From Trifolium pratense (Eukaryota; Streptophyta; Magnoliopsida; Fabales; Fabaceae), in assembly GCF_020283565.1 (NCBI RefSeq), contig NC_060060.1:2480001-2544000 (forward strand): a stretch of 64,000 bases of DNA. The letters run 5' to 3'. Below, in pieces: positions 21,218 to 31,585 of the stretch (the first letter of the stretch is position 1; each line of letters begins with the position of its first letter). A program made the translations under genes and the position numbers. The notes under the pieces are model-generated. The model did not search any database and was not told where the DNA came from. It was given only the letters and a program-made list of their open reading frames with translations.

Positions 21218-21520
21218 TATTATTGATGTATTCAATATTATATATAATAACATATTGATCACATGTATTTTTGTGTGTTTATAATAGGAAAAGGCTAGCA
21301 ATATGATGGACAAGGCAAGCAATGCTGCTCAGAGTGCCAAAGAATCAGTACAAGAGGTTGCAAATTTTAATTTAATTAATTGTCAAAATTAATATATTGT
21401 ATAAATCTAAGACTATTGTTTATATATTTTTTTTATTATTACGTGTAGACTGGTCAGCAGATGCAAGCAAAGGCTCAAGGAGCTGTTGATGCTGTGAAGG
21501 ATTCAACAAACAAGAGCTAA
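20481..21520 (+). CDS. KIN1/KIN2 (COR6.6)-like stress-induced small protein, three exons
   Basis: Exons 20481-20534, 21288-21356 and 21449-21520, with GT-AG introns in phase 0, encode 64 residues. The protein is small, hydrophilic and Ala/Lys/Gln-rich: it starts MDSNSASFNAGQAKGQ, has a middle KASNMMDKASNAAQSAKE and ends VKDSTNKS. This is the signature of the plant KIN/COR6.6 family of cold-, drought- and ABA-induced LEA-like proteins (about 65 residues). They are thought to act as amphipathic-helix protectants in cytosol or nucleus. No enzyme motif, signal peptide or membrane segment is present. The introns are longer than the coding exons, and intron 1 contains a (TA)n run. The perfect ABRE 170 bp upstream supports stress control. 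A copia element ends about 900 bp upstream of the start codon. Confidence 0.9.
21161..21213. repeat. (TA)n microsatellite in intron 1 of the KIN-like gene
   Basis: About 26 TA units run without interruption. It is likely to be highly polymorphic. Confidence 0.95.
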
Positions 21521-21918
21521 TTATGTTTGATGGATCATGCATCTATTAATTAACTTTCAATTATTGATTTTCAAAATTGTTTGAAAGGGCATATATTATA
21601 TGTTAAAATATGCTCTCTTTTTGTTTGGTAATAGTTTTTCTTTTTTGAGATTTTTTATGTGTGAAACACACATAAGAAATACACATTTTCAATCCTCTAG
21701 AACTATGTGATGTTGTTTTCACTTAATAATTCATTAATAAATGAAATTTATCTTCAATATTTAATTGTACTCTTTTATATAATTTTATGTTACTTGGGAC
21801 AAATTCTCCTCATGTGACAATTTTTTTTTTTAATTTTTTGCCTTTTTCCTGGGCTTGTGATAAAATGTTTGAGAGTCACAATTGGGCCTCCTATCGAATG
21901 AGGAAATATGTTCGACAA
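21521..21918. other. 3' flank of the KIN-like gene
   Basis: AT-rich sequence holding the likely 3' UTR. No further gene or repeat was recognised. Confidence 0.4.
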
Positions 21919-22165
21919 TATATGTCGCGATTTAGTTTTGCCACCCTATTCGTTTTCTCGCGTGACCTATAAAATTACTAAAATATCATAACAATTTTTT
22001 TTTCATAACGTTCGCTACTTGATAACATTTTTCAAAAAATATCTCATTTTTATAACGCTTCTTAAATAGAGGAAAGGTAAAATGAAAAAAGCGGCTTACG
22101 AAAAAAAAAAAAAAACGTAGGGCACACGAGAAATTAGTAGGATGGCAAAAGTAAATCTCATATAT
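21919..22165. repeat. Foldback MITE, about 250 bp
   Basis: The left arm (about 21919-21970, with TTTTGCCACCCTATTCG and CTCGCGTG) is the imperfect inverted complement of the right arm (about 22115-22165, CGTAGGGCACACGAG and GGATGGCAAAAG). The centre is AT-rich. A target duplication could not be fixed by eye. Confidence 0.55.
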
Positions 22166-22953
22166 CTCACATTTTTTGTTAGGTTTTTTTACAAATTAAA
22201 GAGAATCAAAGTGTATACAAGTTGAGAGTGTTTGATAATGTACTTATTTTTTATGAGATTAAAAAGACTGATAATATTTCACTAATTATTTAATAAGTAT
22301 AAGTTTGTTATTTTAGAATACCTATTAAAGTAGTACTTAGGGAGATCGATATTATAAGAATACCTATTAATTATATTTAGATGATTAGGTCTCATCTTCA
22401 TTAATTCTTTCTCTGGCTCATCTTCGTTCTTTCTCTGGAGATTTCTTTTTGGTTGAAATATGTAGCATTTTATCTTGAATGTCATTCAGTTTAAAAAAAA
22501 AAACACTTGAATGTAAAACTACTAATAATTAAATACTTTTTTTTTTCACTAGGATAAAACATAATAATTCTTCATCGTAGCTTACTTATCTTCTAGCCGA
22601 ACTTTGAAATACGTACCAAACTCTATTCTTCTGAGAATAGGATGGTTAACAAAAAGAAAATAAAAACAAATAAATTTTTTATCAGAATTTACTTATATTC
22701 TATCTAAATTTTGAACTATAAGTCATATTTTTCTAAGAATCTGGTGGTTAACAAAAAAAATGTAAATTCAATATATATATATAAAAAAAAAAAAACCAAA
22801 CCCACGACACCTTAAGCCCAAATAACCTAGACCAACTTCGGAAATTTTCAGCCCATATATTGGACAGAAATCCATGTGTTATAAATACGGATCAAACTAA
22901 TTTAATCTATATTGTTTAATATAAAATCAATGGAATTTCAAATTAAATTTTAC
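22166..22953. other. AT-rich intergenic DNA
   Basis: No gene, RNA or clear transposon end was recognised. Two short related blocks (CTTATCTTCTAGCC... and TTATATTCTATC...) at about 22585 and 22690 suggest an old local duplication. Confidence 0.4.
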
Positions 22954-23183
22954 CTTTTTACATTTTGGCCTGATAGATAGCACTTTAATTTTGGTATTAA
23001 ATTTTTTTCATAGAAGAGGCGTGTTTGCAATTTTAATACATTAAGAGATTATAGAGAGGCAACTTATCTTTTTACATTTTGGCTTAATAGCACTTTAATT
23101 TTGGTATTCAAAAATTTCATAAAAGAGGCGTTATAAATGTGTTTACAATTTCAATACATTAAGAGATTATATAGACAACTTCT
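22954..23183. repeat. Tandem duplication, two copies of about 114 bp
   Basis: CTTTTTACATTTTGG starts at 22954 and again at 23068. Both copies contain CACTTTAATTTTGGTATT, GAAGAGGCGT or AAAGAGGCGT, and TACATTAAGAGATTATA. The second copy overlaps the start of the long repeat that flanks the LINE. Confidence 0.8.
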
Positions 23184-23763
23184 CACACATTTAAGAATCA
23201 ATCATGAAGTATTTAATGTTAAGGCAAATGGTCATTAGTGATTGGCAAGACAAGACCTTAATTATATAGCCAAGCACAAGCTTATAAATCAGTTACAACA
23301 ATCAAACTAACTCACTAACAAGATAACATGGGCCTTAAGTAACTCACACACGCGCCAAGCACACAAGCTCTAGGCCTAACCATGAGCATTACACATACAA
23401 TGATTAACACTTATCTAACATTTAATGTATTGATGTTAATAAGTTCAAAACTTGTATCGATCGTTAGTTGGTCCAGTGATAATTGACGCTGAATTTGGTA
23501 GGAATGACCACAAATCGATCCCCGCAATTGCGATCAGGACGAGACTGAAACCACTTGATGCTAAAACTGACCACCGAACCAAATTAAGCGGTCCAGTGAG
23601 GCGAAAAATAAAAAAATTGTATCTACATATTACCATTGAAATTGAAAAAATAAACTACAATTTTATCATGGCATGACATTGGCTTGATGCAAATGATGGG
23701 TCATTTGGTTCTCACCTTAGCCAAAGGAAAAGCCATTGAAGAAAAGAGAAAAGGACACGAGAC
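23161..23763 (+). repeat. Left copy of a ~600-bp direct repeat flanking a LINE (apparent very long target duplication)
   Basis: The 603 bp starting AAGAGATTATATAG recur as 596 bp at 24979-25574, directly after the LINE poly(A). The copies differ by three substitutions (A/G in ATCAATC-A/G-TG, G/A in GAT-G/A-TT, A/G near the end), one 6-base indel and one 1-base indel. The unit ends exactly where the LINE begins. It includes a complete SINE. Confidence 0.85.
23459..23616 (+). repeat. tRNA-derived SINE
   Basis: It has an A-box-like TTAGTTGGTCCAGTG and a B-box-like AATCGATCCCCGCAA, and ends in an A-rich tail (GCGAAAAATAAAAAAA). A 7-bp duplication TTGTATC lies on each side (23452-23458 and 23617-23623). 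An almost identical second copy at about 25270-25428 arose with the 600-bp duplication, not by its own insertion. Confidence 0.75.
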
Positions 23764-24978
23764 TGGATGCCAACAGAGATAGAAAATAAGATTGCTGCAA
23801 TCTTGCCTCCTCACTCAGATAACGGAAGCGATACTCTGTCTGGTGCAGGTGGGAATTGCACTTCGTTCTCGGTGGCTAATATGTATTACAAGTTAAGAGG
23901 TTTTGACAAGCGGCAGACCCGATTTGGAGTAAACTATGGAAGCTTCAAGTATCTGAAAGGGTAAGATGCTTTGTGTGGCGCATGAAATGGGATAGATTGC
24001 TCACTAATTCCATGAAACATAGGATGGGACTGTCAAGTGCTGCTTGCAATTACTGTGGATTGGCTAATGAAACAATATTACATGCATTAAGAGATTGCTC
24101 ATTAGTTAATCAATTTTGGCAGCAAGTAGTACCTTATGAGATTAGAGGTGTGTTCTTCATGAGTAATATTCAAGTATGGGTGAATATTAATATTAATTGC
24201 ATAGCAAAAATTAGTTCAGAAGGAAGATGGTGTAATTTTTGGGCACTAGCATGTTCATGTTTTTGGACATGGAGAAACAAAGAGTTGCATGAAAACAACT
24301 TTGTCAGGCCAAGTAATATGATATACCATGTTAACAAGCTAGGGGAAACATACAGGAATGCTATGAGTGCCATGGAAAAGGTGGGCCAACGTGACAAAGT
24401 CTTATCCCATATCCAATGGCAACAACCAGTAGAAAATTATGTGAAATTAAATACGGATGGCTCTTGTAAAGAAGGTAAAAGAGCGGGTTGCGGTGGAGTT
24501 ATTAGAGGAAATCAAGGTGAATGGTTGGGTGGGTTTGCTAAAGGAGTTGGTCAATGTAGTGCATTTGTTGCGGAGCTTTGGGGAGTCTTGGAAGGTTTGT
24601 TGCTAGCAAAGAGGTTGGGGTTCTCAACTGTGGAGTTAAGCATTGATTCAAAGGCGGTGGTTCATGTTGTTATATCAGGGAGAACACAAGGTGCTGATGG
24701 ATATGCTATAGTAAAGAAGATTCGTCGTCTTTTGAAGATGGATTGGAATGTTAAAATTTTACATGAGTATCGTGAGGCAAACAAATGTGCGGATGCTTTA
24801 GCAAATATAGGATGCAATCTTGACCATGAAGTGATATTTTACGAAGCTTGTCCAATGGAGATTGGATATATTTTGTTAGCTGATCAATTAGGGATTTCTA
24901 CACCTAGATTGATTGTTGCTTAGTTTTTTTTTTTTTCTCTTTTTTGGGCTTTCGCCCTCTTTTGTATCAAAAAAAAAA
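23764..24978 (+). mobile_element. 5'-truncated L1-type LINE with zf-RVT and RNase H, frameshifted
   Basis: The 3' end of ORF2 is present. A zf-RVT zinc-binding region (C-N-Y-C ... H-A-L-R-D-C) leads into an RNase H domain (RVT_3 type) with NTDGSCK, an AEL-WGVLEGLLLA motif, IDSKAVV and EANKCADALAN, ending at TAG 24920-24922. The main open stretch is frame 3 from about 23919. The first 150 bases are in frame 1, so there is one frameshift near 23910-23918. The 3' UTR has TTTGGGCTTTCGCCCTC, typical of plant LINEs, and a poly(A) at about 24969-24980. It is a dead copy, flanked by the ~600-bp direct repeats. Confidence 0.9.
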
Positions 24979-25574
24979 AAGAGATTATATAGACAACTTC
25001 TCACACATTTAAGAATCAATCGTGAAGTATTTAATGTTAAGGCAAATGGTCATTAGTGATTGGCAAGACAAGACCTTAATTATATAGCCAAGCACAAGCT
25101 TATAAATCAGTTACAACAATCAAACTAACTCACTAACAAGATAACATGGGCCTTAAGTAACTCACACACGCGCCAAGCACACAAGCTCTAGGCCTAACCA
25201 TGAGCATTACACATACAATGATTAACACTTATCTAACATTTAATGTATTGATATTAATAAGTTCAAAACTTGTATCGATCGTTAGTTGGTCCAGTGATAA
25301 TTGACGCTGAATTTGGTAGGAATGACCACAAATCGATCCCCGCAATTGCGATCAGGACGAGACTGAAACCACTTGATGCTAAAACTGACCACCGAACCAA
25401 ATTAAGCGGTCCAGTGAGGCGAAAAATAAAAAAATTGTATCTACATATTACCATTGAAAAAATAAACTACAATTTTATCATGGCATGACATTGGCTTGAT
25501 GCAAATGATGGGTCATTGGTTCTCACCTTAGCCAAAGGAAAAGCCATTGAAGAAAAGAGAAAAGGACACGGGAC
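24979..25574 (+). repeat. Right copy of the ~600-bp direct repeat flanking the LINE
   Basis: It starts immediately at the LINE poly(A) tail and ends at GGGAC, 596 bp later; the left copy ends at the matching GAGAC. It contains the second copy of the SINE (about 25270-25428). Short open frames on both strands here are duplicated shadows, not genes. Confidence 0.85.
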
Positions 25575-26430
25575 CAAACCATATGTTTATTGCTCAATAC
25601 ATGCGTGAATTAAAGTGACTACATGTAAAAAAAGCACTTAATAAAAGTGTTTTGTAAAGTAAATTAAAGGAAGAAAGGAGGTTTTTTAATGTGCTTTTGC
25701 AAGAAGGCATGCGTGTGTGAACTTTATCTTTAGAATCCAATTTTGGCTCAACATTTTCTAATTCATTATTCATAACAAAATTCTCATGGCTAATTAAACC
25801 TTATCCTTTTTGTTGTTTCTATAGACAAAGAAACCTATAATTAACAAACATATATATGACAAAGCAATTAATATGTTCTTTTGTTCCCTCCAATGTTAGA
25901 AAATCTAGTGGTTAGAAAAATGTCTCGTGAGCTTGGTAATTTTGACAACCACATCAAAATTTCAATTTTTCCAAAAGGTGTTATTAATTTCTGACATACT
26001 TCACTGAATAAGGTTGTCGTTTGTGACATTCTTATTTTAAAATTTCAGAAGGTACATAAACATTATGAAGTTGAGTGTGTAGAGTAGCATATTTTGAAAG
26101 TGATTCATCAATAGGGGCACTTTTTTTCTCTCCTTCAAAAAAATTAGAATAAGACCCGGAAATGAAATGGGAAGAAATATTTGATTTGTAAGAAATGAAA
26201 AAAAAAAATACTAGTTCTATCCTTTGAAACTTCTAATGTTGGAAGAAATATAACATTTATTGTCCGACGGTATTTCGAATACGATTATCTCTCGTGCTAT
26301 TGTTTCTTATTTTCTCCGTTGAGAGAATTATCCACATTGGACTTAAGAGCAACCATACAACTAACTTAAACTACATATCATTGTGACTTTCATTCAATTC
26401 TTCATTGTGACACACAACATTTTAACTCAA
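25575..26430. other. AT-rich intergenic DNA
   Basis: No gene or recognised transposon was found. Confidence 0.4.
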
Positions 26431-26526
26431 ACTACATATCATAATAAGTAGTAACAAAAAAAAAACTACATATCATAATAAGTAGTAACAAAAAAAAAAC
26501 TACATATCATAATAAGTAGTAACTAT
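26431..26526. repeat. Short tandem repeat, 34 bp x about 3
   Basis: The unit ACTACATATCATAATAAGTAGTAAC plus an A run starts at 26431, 26465 and 26499. Confidence 0.85.
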
Positions 26527-27639
26527 TCAAGAAAGGCAAACGGATTGAATTGAATGAGACTTAATTATCAAAAGAACATACTACAATGTCCTCTTATCTA
26601 CAAATATATCATTGAAATTATTTATACTCATTACATAAAAGTAGGTGAAGTTGGCCAAGGGAGAGAAGAAAATAATTGTTTTCTGTTTTATTTAATGGAG
26701 AAAATCATTGTTTCCTTTAGTAGTACGAAGTTAAAAATATATGATGGACCAAACTGAATTATAGTGTAGGAAGTGCTCAGCCTAGCACAGGTATAAAATT
26801 ATGGTGTTTGGAATCTTTTGAAGAAGTTAAAACATCACACTCTCACAAAATGGGACACAAGAGGTTGGGAAAATTTGTAAAAAAAAAAAAAGAGGTAGGA
26901 AAAAATATAAGAAGAAAAACAGAAAAGATGTTTCCTCAATCAACATTTTATCTTATTTTGAAGGAAACATTTTATCTTATCATGTTTGCTCCATATTTTG
27001 CTTTTTGGAAGATAAGGGTAAAAAGTGACAACTAATTAAGGCAATCCACCACAATTTTGAATTATCACCAACAAAAAAAAAATAAAAATCAAATTATGAA
27101 TTTATTTTATACAAAGAATGGTATTGATATCTTTTGTATCACTTTTATGATGTTTTAACATTGTTATAAAACCTTAACTATCATGATTTATGTAAGATGT
27201 TGCATGCTTGCTTTCCAACTTGATATGTATTTAAGCATTAAGTTAATTATACTAATCTCTTTATGTAAATCTTGTTTGGTATGAATCTGTTATGCTACTA
27301 TATAAGCATTATTATCACATGGTATGTTTCAAGATAATATTAGTACTACAATGCTTTAATCAATAAAGTTATACTCAAATAACATTGATATGTTACATCA
27401 TCAATTGCTTCATTGATCAAATATTATTGACATGCTATTTACAAATGACTGTTGTACTATCTATTTTTGTCTTTCTGCAATTTAAAATAAGTTGTCGAAG
27501 AAACATTTTTGTACTGAATGCGTACTTAAATAAATTCTGCTTAATTTATAATTAGTGTGTAAATGCTACAATTTCTTTATTGAATATGCTATCGCAAAGT
27601 GTGACTTAATAAATTAACAGCGTAACATTACGATTCGTG
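26527..27639. other. AT-rich intergenic DNA
   Basis: Open stretches at 26554-27035 are low-complexity and Lys-rich, with no homology I recognise. The sequence may be the body of a Helitron ending at 27662, but no 5' end was found. Confidence 0.35.
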
Positions 27640-27662
27640 CGAATGCACGGGTCTATTACTAG
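27634..27662 (+). mobile_element. Possible Helitron 3' terminus
   Basis: CGTGCGAATGCACG forms a 5-bp hairpin (CGTGC/GCACG), followed 10 bases later by CTAG and then T. Hairpin plus CTRR before a T is the hallmark of Helitron 3' ends. The matching 5' end (TC after A) was not identified, so this is tentative. Confidence 0.35.
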
Positions 27663-27779
27663 TATTTTAAATATGTCTTGCAATTAAAAAGGTCATTTAA
27701 AAATACATATAATTAGCTTAACAACAATAGCTAGATAGCATGTTATAGTGATGTGGATCGTTATTGCTGAAATTTTCAT

Positions 27780-27965
27780 GGACCTGGATTGGGTGCAGTC
27801 AGTTAGATCATGATCATTTGATCAAAATCAGACAATTAATATTTTAGTATCAAAATTATTATATTTAAAAAATCAGGGTTATAATAAATTCTGAACTGTC
27901 TGATTTTGATCAGATCATGACTGCAGCTTGACTGCACCAAAACCAAATTCACTTAATCCATTTCC
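27780..27965. repeat. MITE, Mutator-like (9-bp target duplication)
   Basis: The ends GGACCTGGATT and AATCCATTTCC are inverted. The subterminal parts also pair (GGGTGCAGTCAG with CTTGACTGCACC, and TTGATCAAAATCAGACA with TGTCTGATTTTGATCA). AATTTTCAT flanks both sides (27771-27779 and 27966-27974). A relative lies at 51725-51940. Confidence 0.8.
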
Positions 27966-28380
27966 AATTTTCATACATATAGGAACATAGATTTTGGCCA
28001 TTCTACATTCTTTCTATTCCAATGCTATAGTACTTAAATAGCTATAGTGTGCTACTACGGCATAGCATTTCTCAAAAGAGGCTATAAAACTTATCCAATC
28101 TCAATATGCCACGTATATCCTATTTGATACAAAACAAGATATGCCACGTATTAAATCCAAATGACATCTCATACATTGGTAGCTTTTCAAGGATTGTTTT
28201 GTTTTTGTGTCCTTCACAATAAAAAAGACAAATGAAGGGTTACCTTAAAATTTCATCAAAGGATATGGTCCCTTTAATTAATTTGTGGTTGAGGTGATGT
28301 AAGGAATGAACAATATATATATAGTCTAGCTGTTATCTCTTCTATAGCTCCTTAAATTTTATATTTTATAAATAAGTTTA

Positions 28381-28685
28381 GGCTTAATTAATAAAATGGT
28401 CTCTTAAAGACATTTTTGGTTTCAGATTGGTCCCTTAAAGAAAAAAAGGTCCAAATAGGTCCCTTAAAGAAAAAAAAGTCCGAATAGGTCCCTTAAAGAC
28501 ATCTCCGTTAATCAGTTTGGTCCCTAAAAAGAGATCTAAATAGGACCAAACTGATTAACGGATATGTCTTTAAGGGACCTATTCGGACATTTTTTTCTTT
28601 AAGGGACCTATTTAGACCTTTTTTTCTTTAAGGGACTAATATGAAACCAAAAATGTCTTTAAGGGACCATTTTATTAATTAAGCC
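28381..28685. repeat. Foldback MITE, Mutator-like (9-bp target duplication)
   Basis: Nearly the whole 305 bp is one inverted repeat. Each arm is about 140 bp, starts GGCTTAATTAATAAAATGGT and carries repeated GGTCCCTTAAAG blocks. A perfect duplication ATAAGTTTA lies at 28372-28380 and 28686-28694. It has no coding capacity. Confidence 0.92.
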
Positions 28686-28694
28686 ATAAGTTTA

Positions 28695-29517
28695 TAATAT
28701 TTAATCGTAATGTTCTTTTTCTCTTGTTGTTTTTTTTTTCTTCTATTAATTTAATTGGGTTCCTTAATTTCCTTGCATGCTTCCTATAATGATCCCATGG
28801 TTTTATTTCTAATTTTTGTTGCTAATTAATAGTATTAAATTTAGAGTGAAGTCTAACTCTTGGGTTAATCTTTGAGAACAAAATATAAATTTTCATCTCT
28901 AACAAAAAATAAAATTAATAAATAAATATATTTAGTCATTTTATCACTGTTGGTCAATGTTAATATGACATTATACATGTCATAATTAATAACTTTGATC
29001 ATCATATATTATATTGAAGGATATACGGAATAAAGTGATTTGTAAAACAAAATATATAAGGTGGAAATTTAGTTCCTATAATATATTTTAAATCTCTAAC
29101 ACCTACATGATCCATCTTAAAAGATATATATCATATCAATGTATATATGATTCAAAGCAATCTAGCATATTTTGGTCCACTTGAACAACCTAAGACCTAT
29201 TCCATTAGAAATCATTTATCTACCCTAGTTGTCTCCATATAAATACCTTACTTGTAAAAGGGTTAAACTCTATAGAGGCACAACCTTATGTAAGAACTTG
29301 ACTCTTCCATTGTGTTCAAACTTGTACTACCATATATAATCGTTACTAGATGTTCTCAACCCCTTTGGTGAATTTTTCCATCGTGTGGATATCAAACCTT
29401 GTAACTTAGGAATAAATACAAAGATTCATGAAATTCTACTACCAATTAAGATTAATAAATCACTATAAATCTCTATATATAACTATGCAACTATTTACAT
29501 CATTGAATATAATTTTG
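28695..29517. other. AT-rich intergenic DNA
   Basis: No gene, RNA or transposon end was recognised. Confidence 0.4.
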
Positions 29518-29860
29518 GCTTAATTGCAATTTTGGTCCCTCTATTATCATTAATTTGTAGAATTGGTCCCTCTATTTTAAAATTTAACCGTTTTGGTCCT
29601 TCCAACACATATTTTGTCTAAAATTAAAATATAGTGATGTAACATGTTTTAAATTAACTTTACGAAAGATTTTTCTTATAATTTCATAAATATTGATATT
29701 TTCTCATCATCAGATCATATGTCACGTCGTTTAAACATATCACATCGTCAATTTATAGTTAAAAATTATAATAGAGGGATCAAAATTGTCATATTCTAAA
29801 ATAGGGGGAACAATTCTGCAAAATGATAAAATAGAAGGACCAAAACTGCAATTAAGAGAG
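29518..29860. repeat. Foldback MITE related to the GGTCCCT family
   Basis: GGCTTAATTGCAATTTTGGT at the left pairs with ACCAAAACTGCAATTAAG at the right. Inner blocks (AGAATTGGTCCCTCTATTTT with AAAATAGGGGGAACAATTCT) also pair. The right end is degenerate, and no target duplication is clear. Confidence 0.7.
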
Positions 29861-29987
29861 TAATACACATATTGAACTATATATGTAGTCAATAATGTAA
29901 ACACTTCTATAAATTTTTAAGAGAGGAATGCTAGTGTCACACTCAGTATCACACTCTTTTTAACACACTACCAAATTAACCTCGTTT

Positions 29988-30395
29988 GATTTTTTTTTTG
30001 TTAACAAAGCTAAAGAAGACAAGAAAAAAGAAAGGACAAGAAGAAAAATTAGTCTCTCAGGAATAAGGTTCTGATTGCATCATTTCTAAGTAGTTCGCGA
30101 ACGCCTTCCGGAGAATAGTCATGGCTAAAGAAGTCAACATCTGAGGAGTTTCCGAGTTTTGCAAAGAAGTCCACGCTTTAGTTACCATCTCTAAGAGAAA
30201 TATTATGTTGGGATATGATACTTAACTTGATGTCCTTTTATGAAGTTGATACATTGTAAGAATCTCAATAGTAGATAAATTCGTCAATGCCCATGTTTAT
30301 GGTCAACAAGAAATCCTTCTAGATAATAATTGTAGGCTTTACCTTACAAGTCAATTTTGAATAATTGAGTTAAAATCAACTTCTAATTCTAATTC
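29988..30395 (-). mobile_element. LINE 3' fragment with RNase H C-terminus
   Basis: On the minus strand an A-tail (T run at about 29988-29999) is preceded by degraded RNase H coding sequence. The readable part resembles R-E-G-N-x-x-(A/V)-D-F-F-A-K-L-G followed by VDFFSHDYSPEGVRELL and RTLFLRD, the usual C-terminus of plant LINE ORF2. Stops interrupt it upstream. The 5' limit is uncertain. Confidence 0.65.
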
Positions 30396-30575
30396 TAATT
30401 CTAATATGATACTGGGGTATTTAGACTCAACTCATATTCAACTTTCAATTGTAAAATATATGTGTGTGTGAAAAATGTTAAATAAATTTTATTGATTCAT
30501 GGTTCAAATCAAAAGAAATTAATATATCATGTTTTGTTGGTTTCTTACAAATTATTAGTGAAAGGAAATTAGTGT

Positions 30576-30881
30576 ATGGATCATATGGACGGAAAGAAAT
30601 CACAGATTGTTCAGAGGCTCAACTAGTACTTCTCTTCAGTTATTGGACAAGATCAAGCTATTTTCTTACAGGTGGTTGAAGTCGAAGAATGTTACTTTGG
30701 CTTTAAACTACCATAGTTGGTGGTCTAGTCCTTTGTCATGTTTGGGCCTTGTATGATGGTGTTATTTATATTTTCTTTTCCGTCTCCTTGTAAACTCTGG
30801 TAGTTCATCTAGGCACACCTTGTGCTGAGGTGACTATTCTTCGTTAATATATATCTCATTTTAGTTTCTTCAAAAAAAAAA
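30576..30881 (+). mobile_element. Short 5'-truncated LINE copy with 16-bp target duplication
   Basis: The insert encodes the last ~55 residues of a LINE ORF2 (ERNHRLF, DKIKLFSYRWLKSKN, WWSSPLSCLG), then a 3' UTR and poly(A) at 30872-30881. A perfect duplication GAAAGGAAATTAGTGT lies at 30560-30575 and 30882-30897. Confidence 0.88.
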
Positions 30882-30897
30882 GAAAGGAAATTAGTGT

Positions 30898-31142
30898 GTC
30901 TCACAATAATTGAGCTTGAGGGGGACTTAAACTAGTGCATTAATTGACTGATATCATAATAAGGGAGCAAGGAGGCACACCGAAAAGAAAAAGAAAGAAA
31001 TATGATTAAGAGAAAAGTAAGAGGAGTGGCAGCTTTTGCTTTTGAAAAATTTGCCATGTTTGATTAATTTTAGGGGAATGACCGTCAGGTGAGGGAATAA
31101 ATTAAACCAAAGGGACTCACTTTGTTCTTAGGTACCGACGGT

Positions 31143-31178
<36 letters not shown>

Positions 31179-31577
31179 GTGTATAGTTCAAACGGTATTA
31201 ATGAAAAAATTGATGAAAAGAACTAATTAAACATGCGTTTGATTTGCTAAAATATAGGGGACTGAACTGGATAATTATTGTTGTACCCTGTTTAATTAAG
31301 AAATTGGTTTTGAGACCGAACAAAATAGGTAGCAAGGGACATGACAAAAATAAAATTTTTTGTCCCTCACAAAACCACATGACAACTTTTTGTCCATAGT
31401 ATAACTATATAAAAAAACGAAAATACACATTTTATACTCGAATATTAAAAATATTATCACCCCAATACAATTTTGTCCAGTCCTGTACTGTTCTGTGCAG
31501 TACTTGCTGTTTTGCGAATCAAACATACCATAATGCAAATAGTGGAAACATAAGGGATCAAATTAATACTTTTTAAA
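30898..31577. other. Intergenic DNA with a (TA)n run
   Basis: It has a (TA)11-type run at about 31148-31172. No gene was recognised. Confidence 0.45.
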
Positions 31578-31585
31578 CATAAAAG

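Noticed and set aside
23445..25488. Paired 63-74 residue open frames on both strands at 23445-23676 and 25263-25488
   Set aside because: They lie in the duplicated SINE-containing repeat and read it on both strands; no selection is evident.
26554..27035. Two short open frames resembling small Lys-rich proteins
   Set aside because: Low complexity, no homology recognised, no splice or promoter context.
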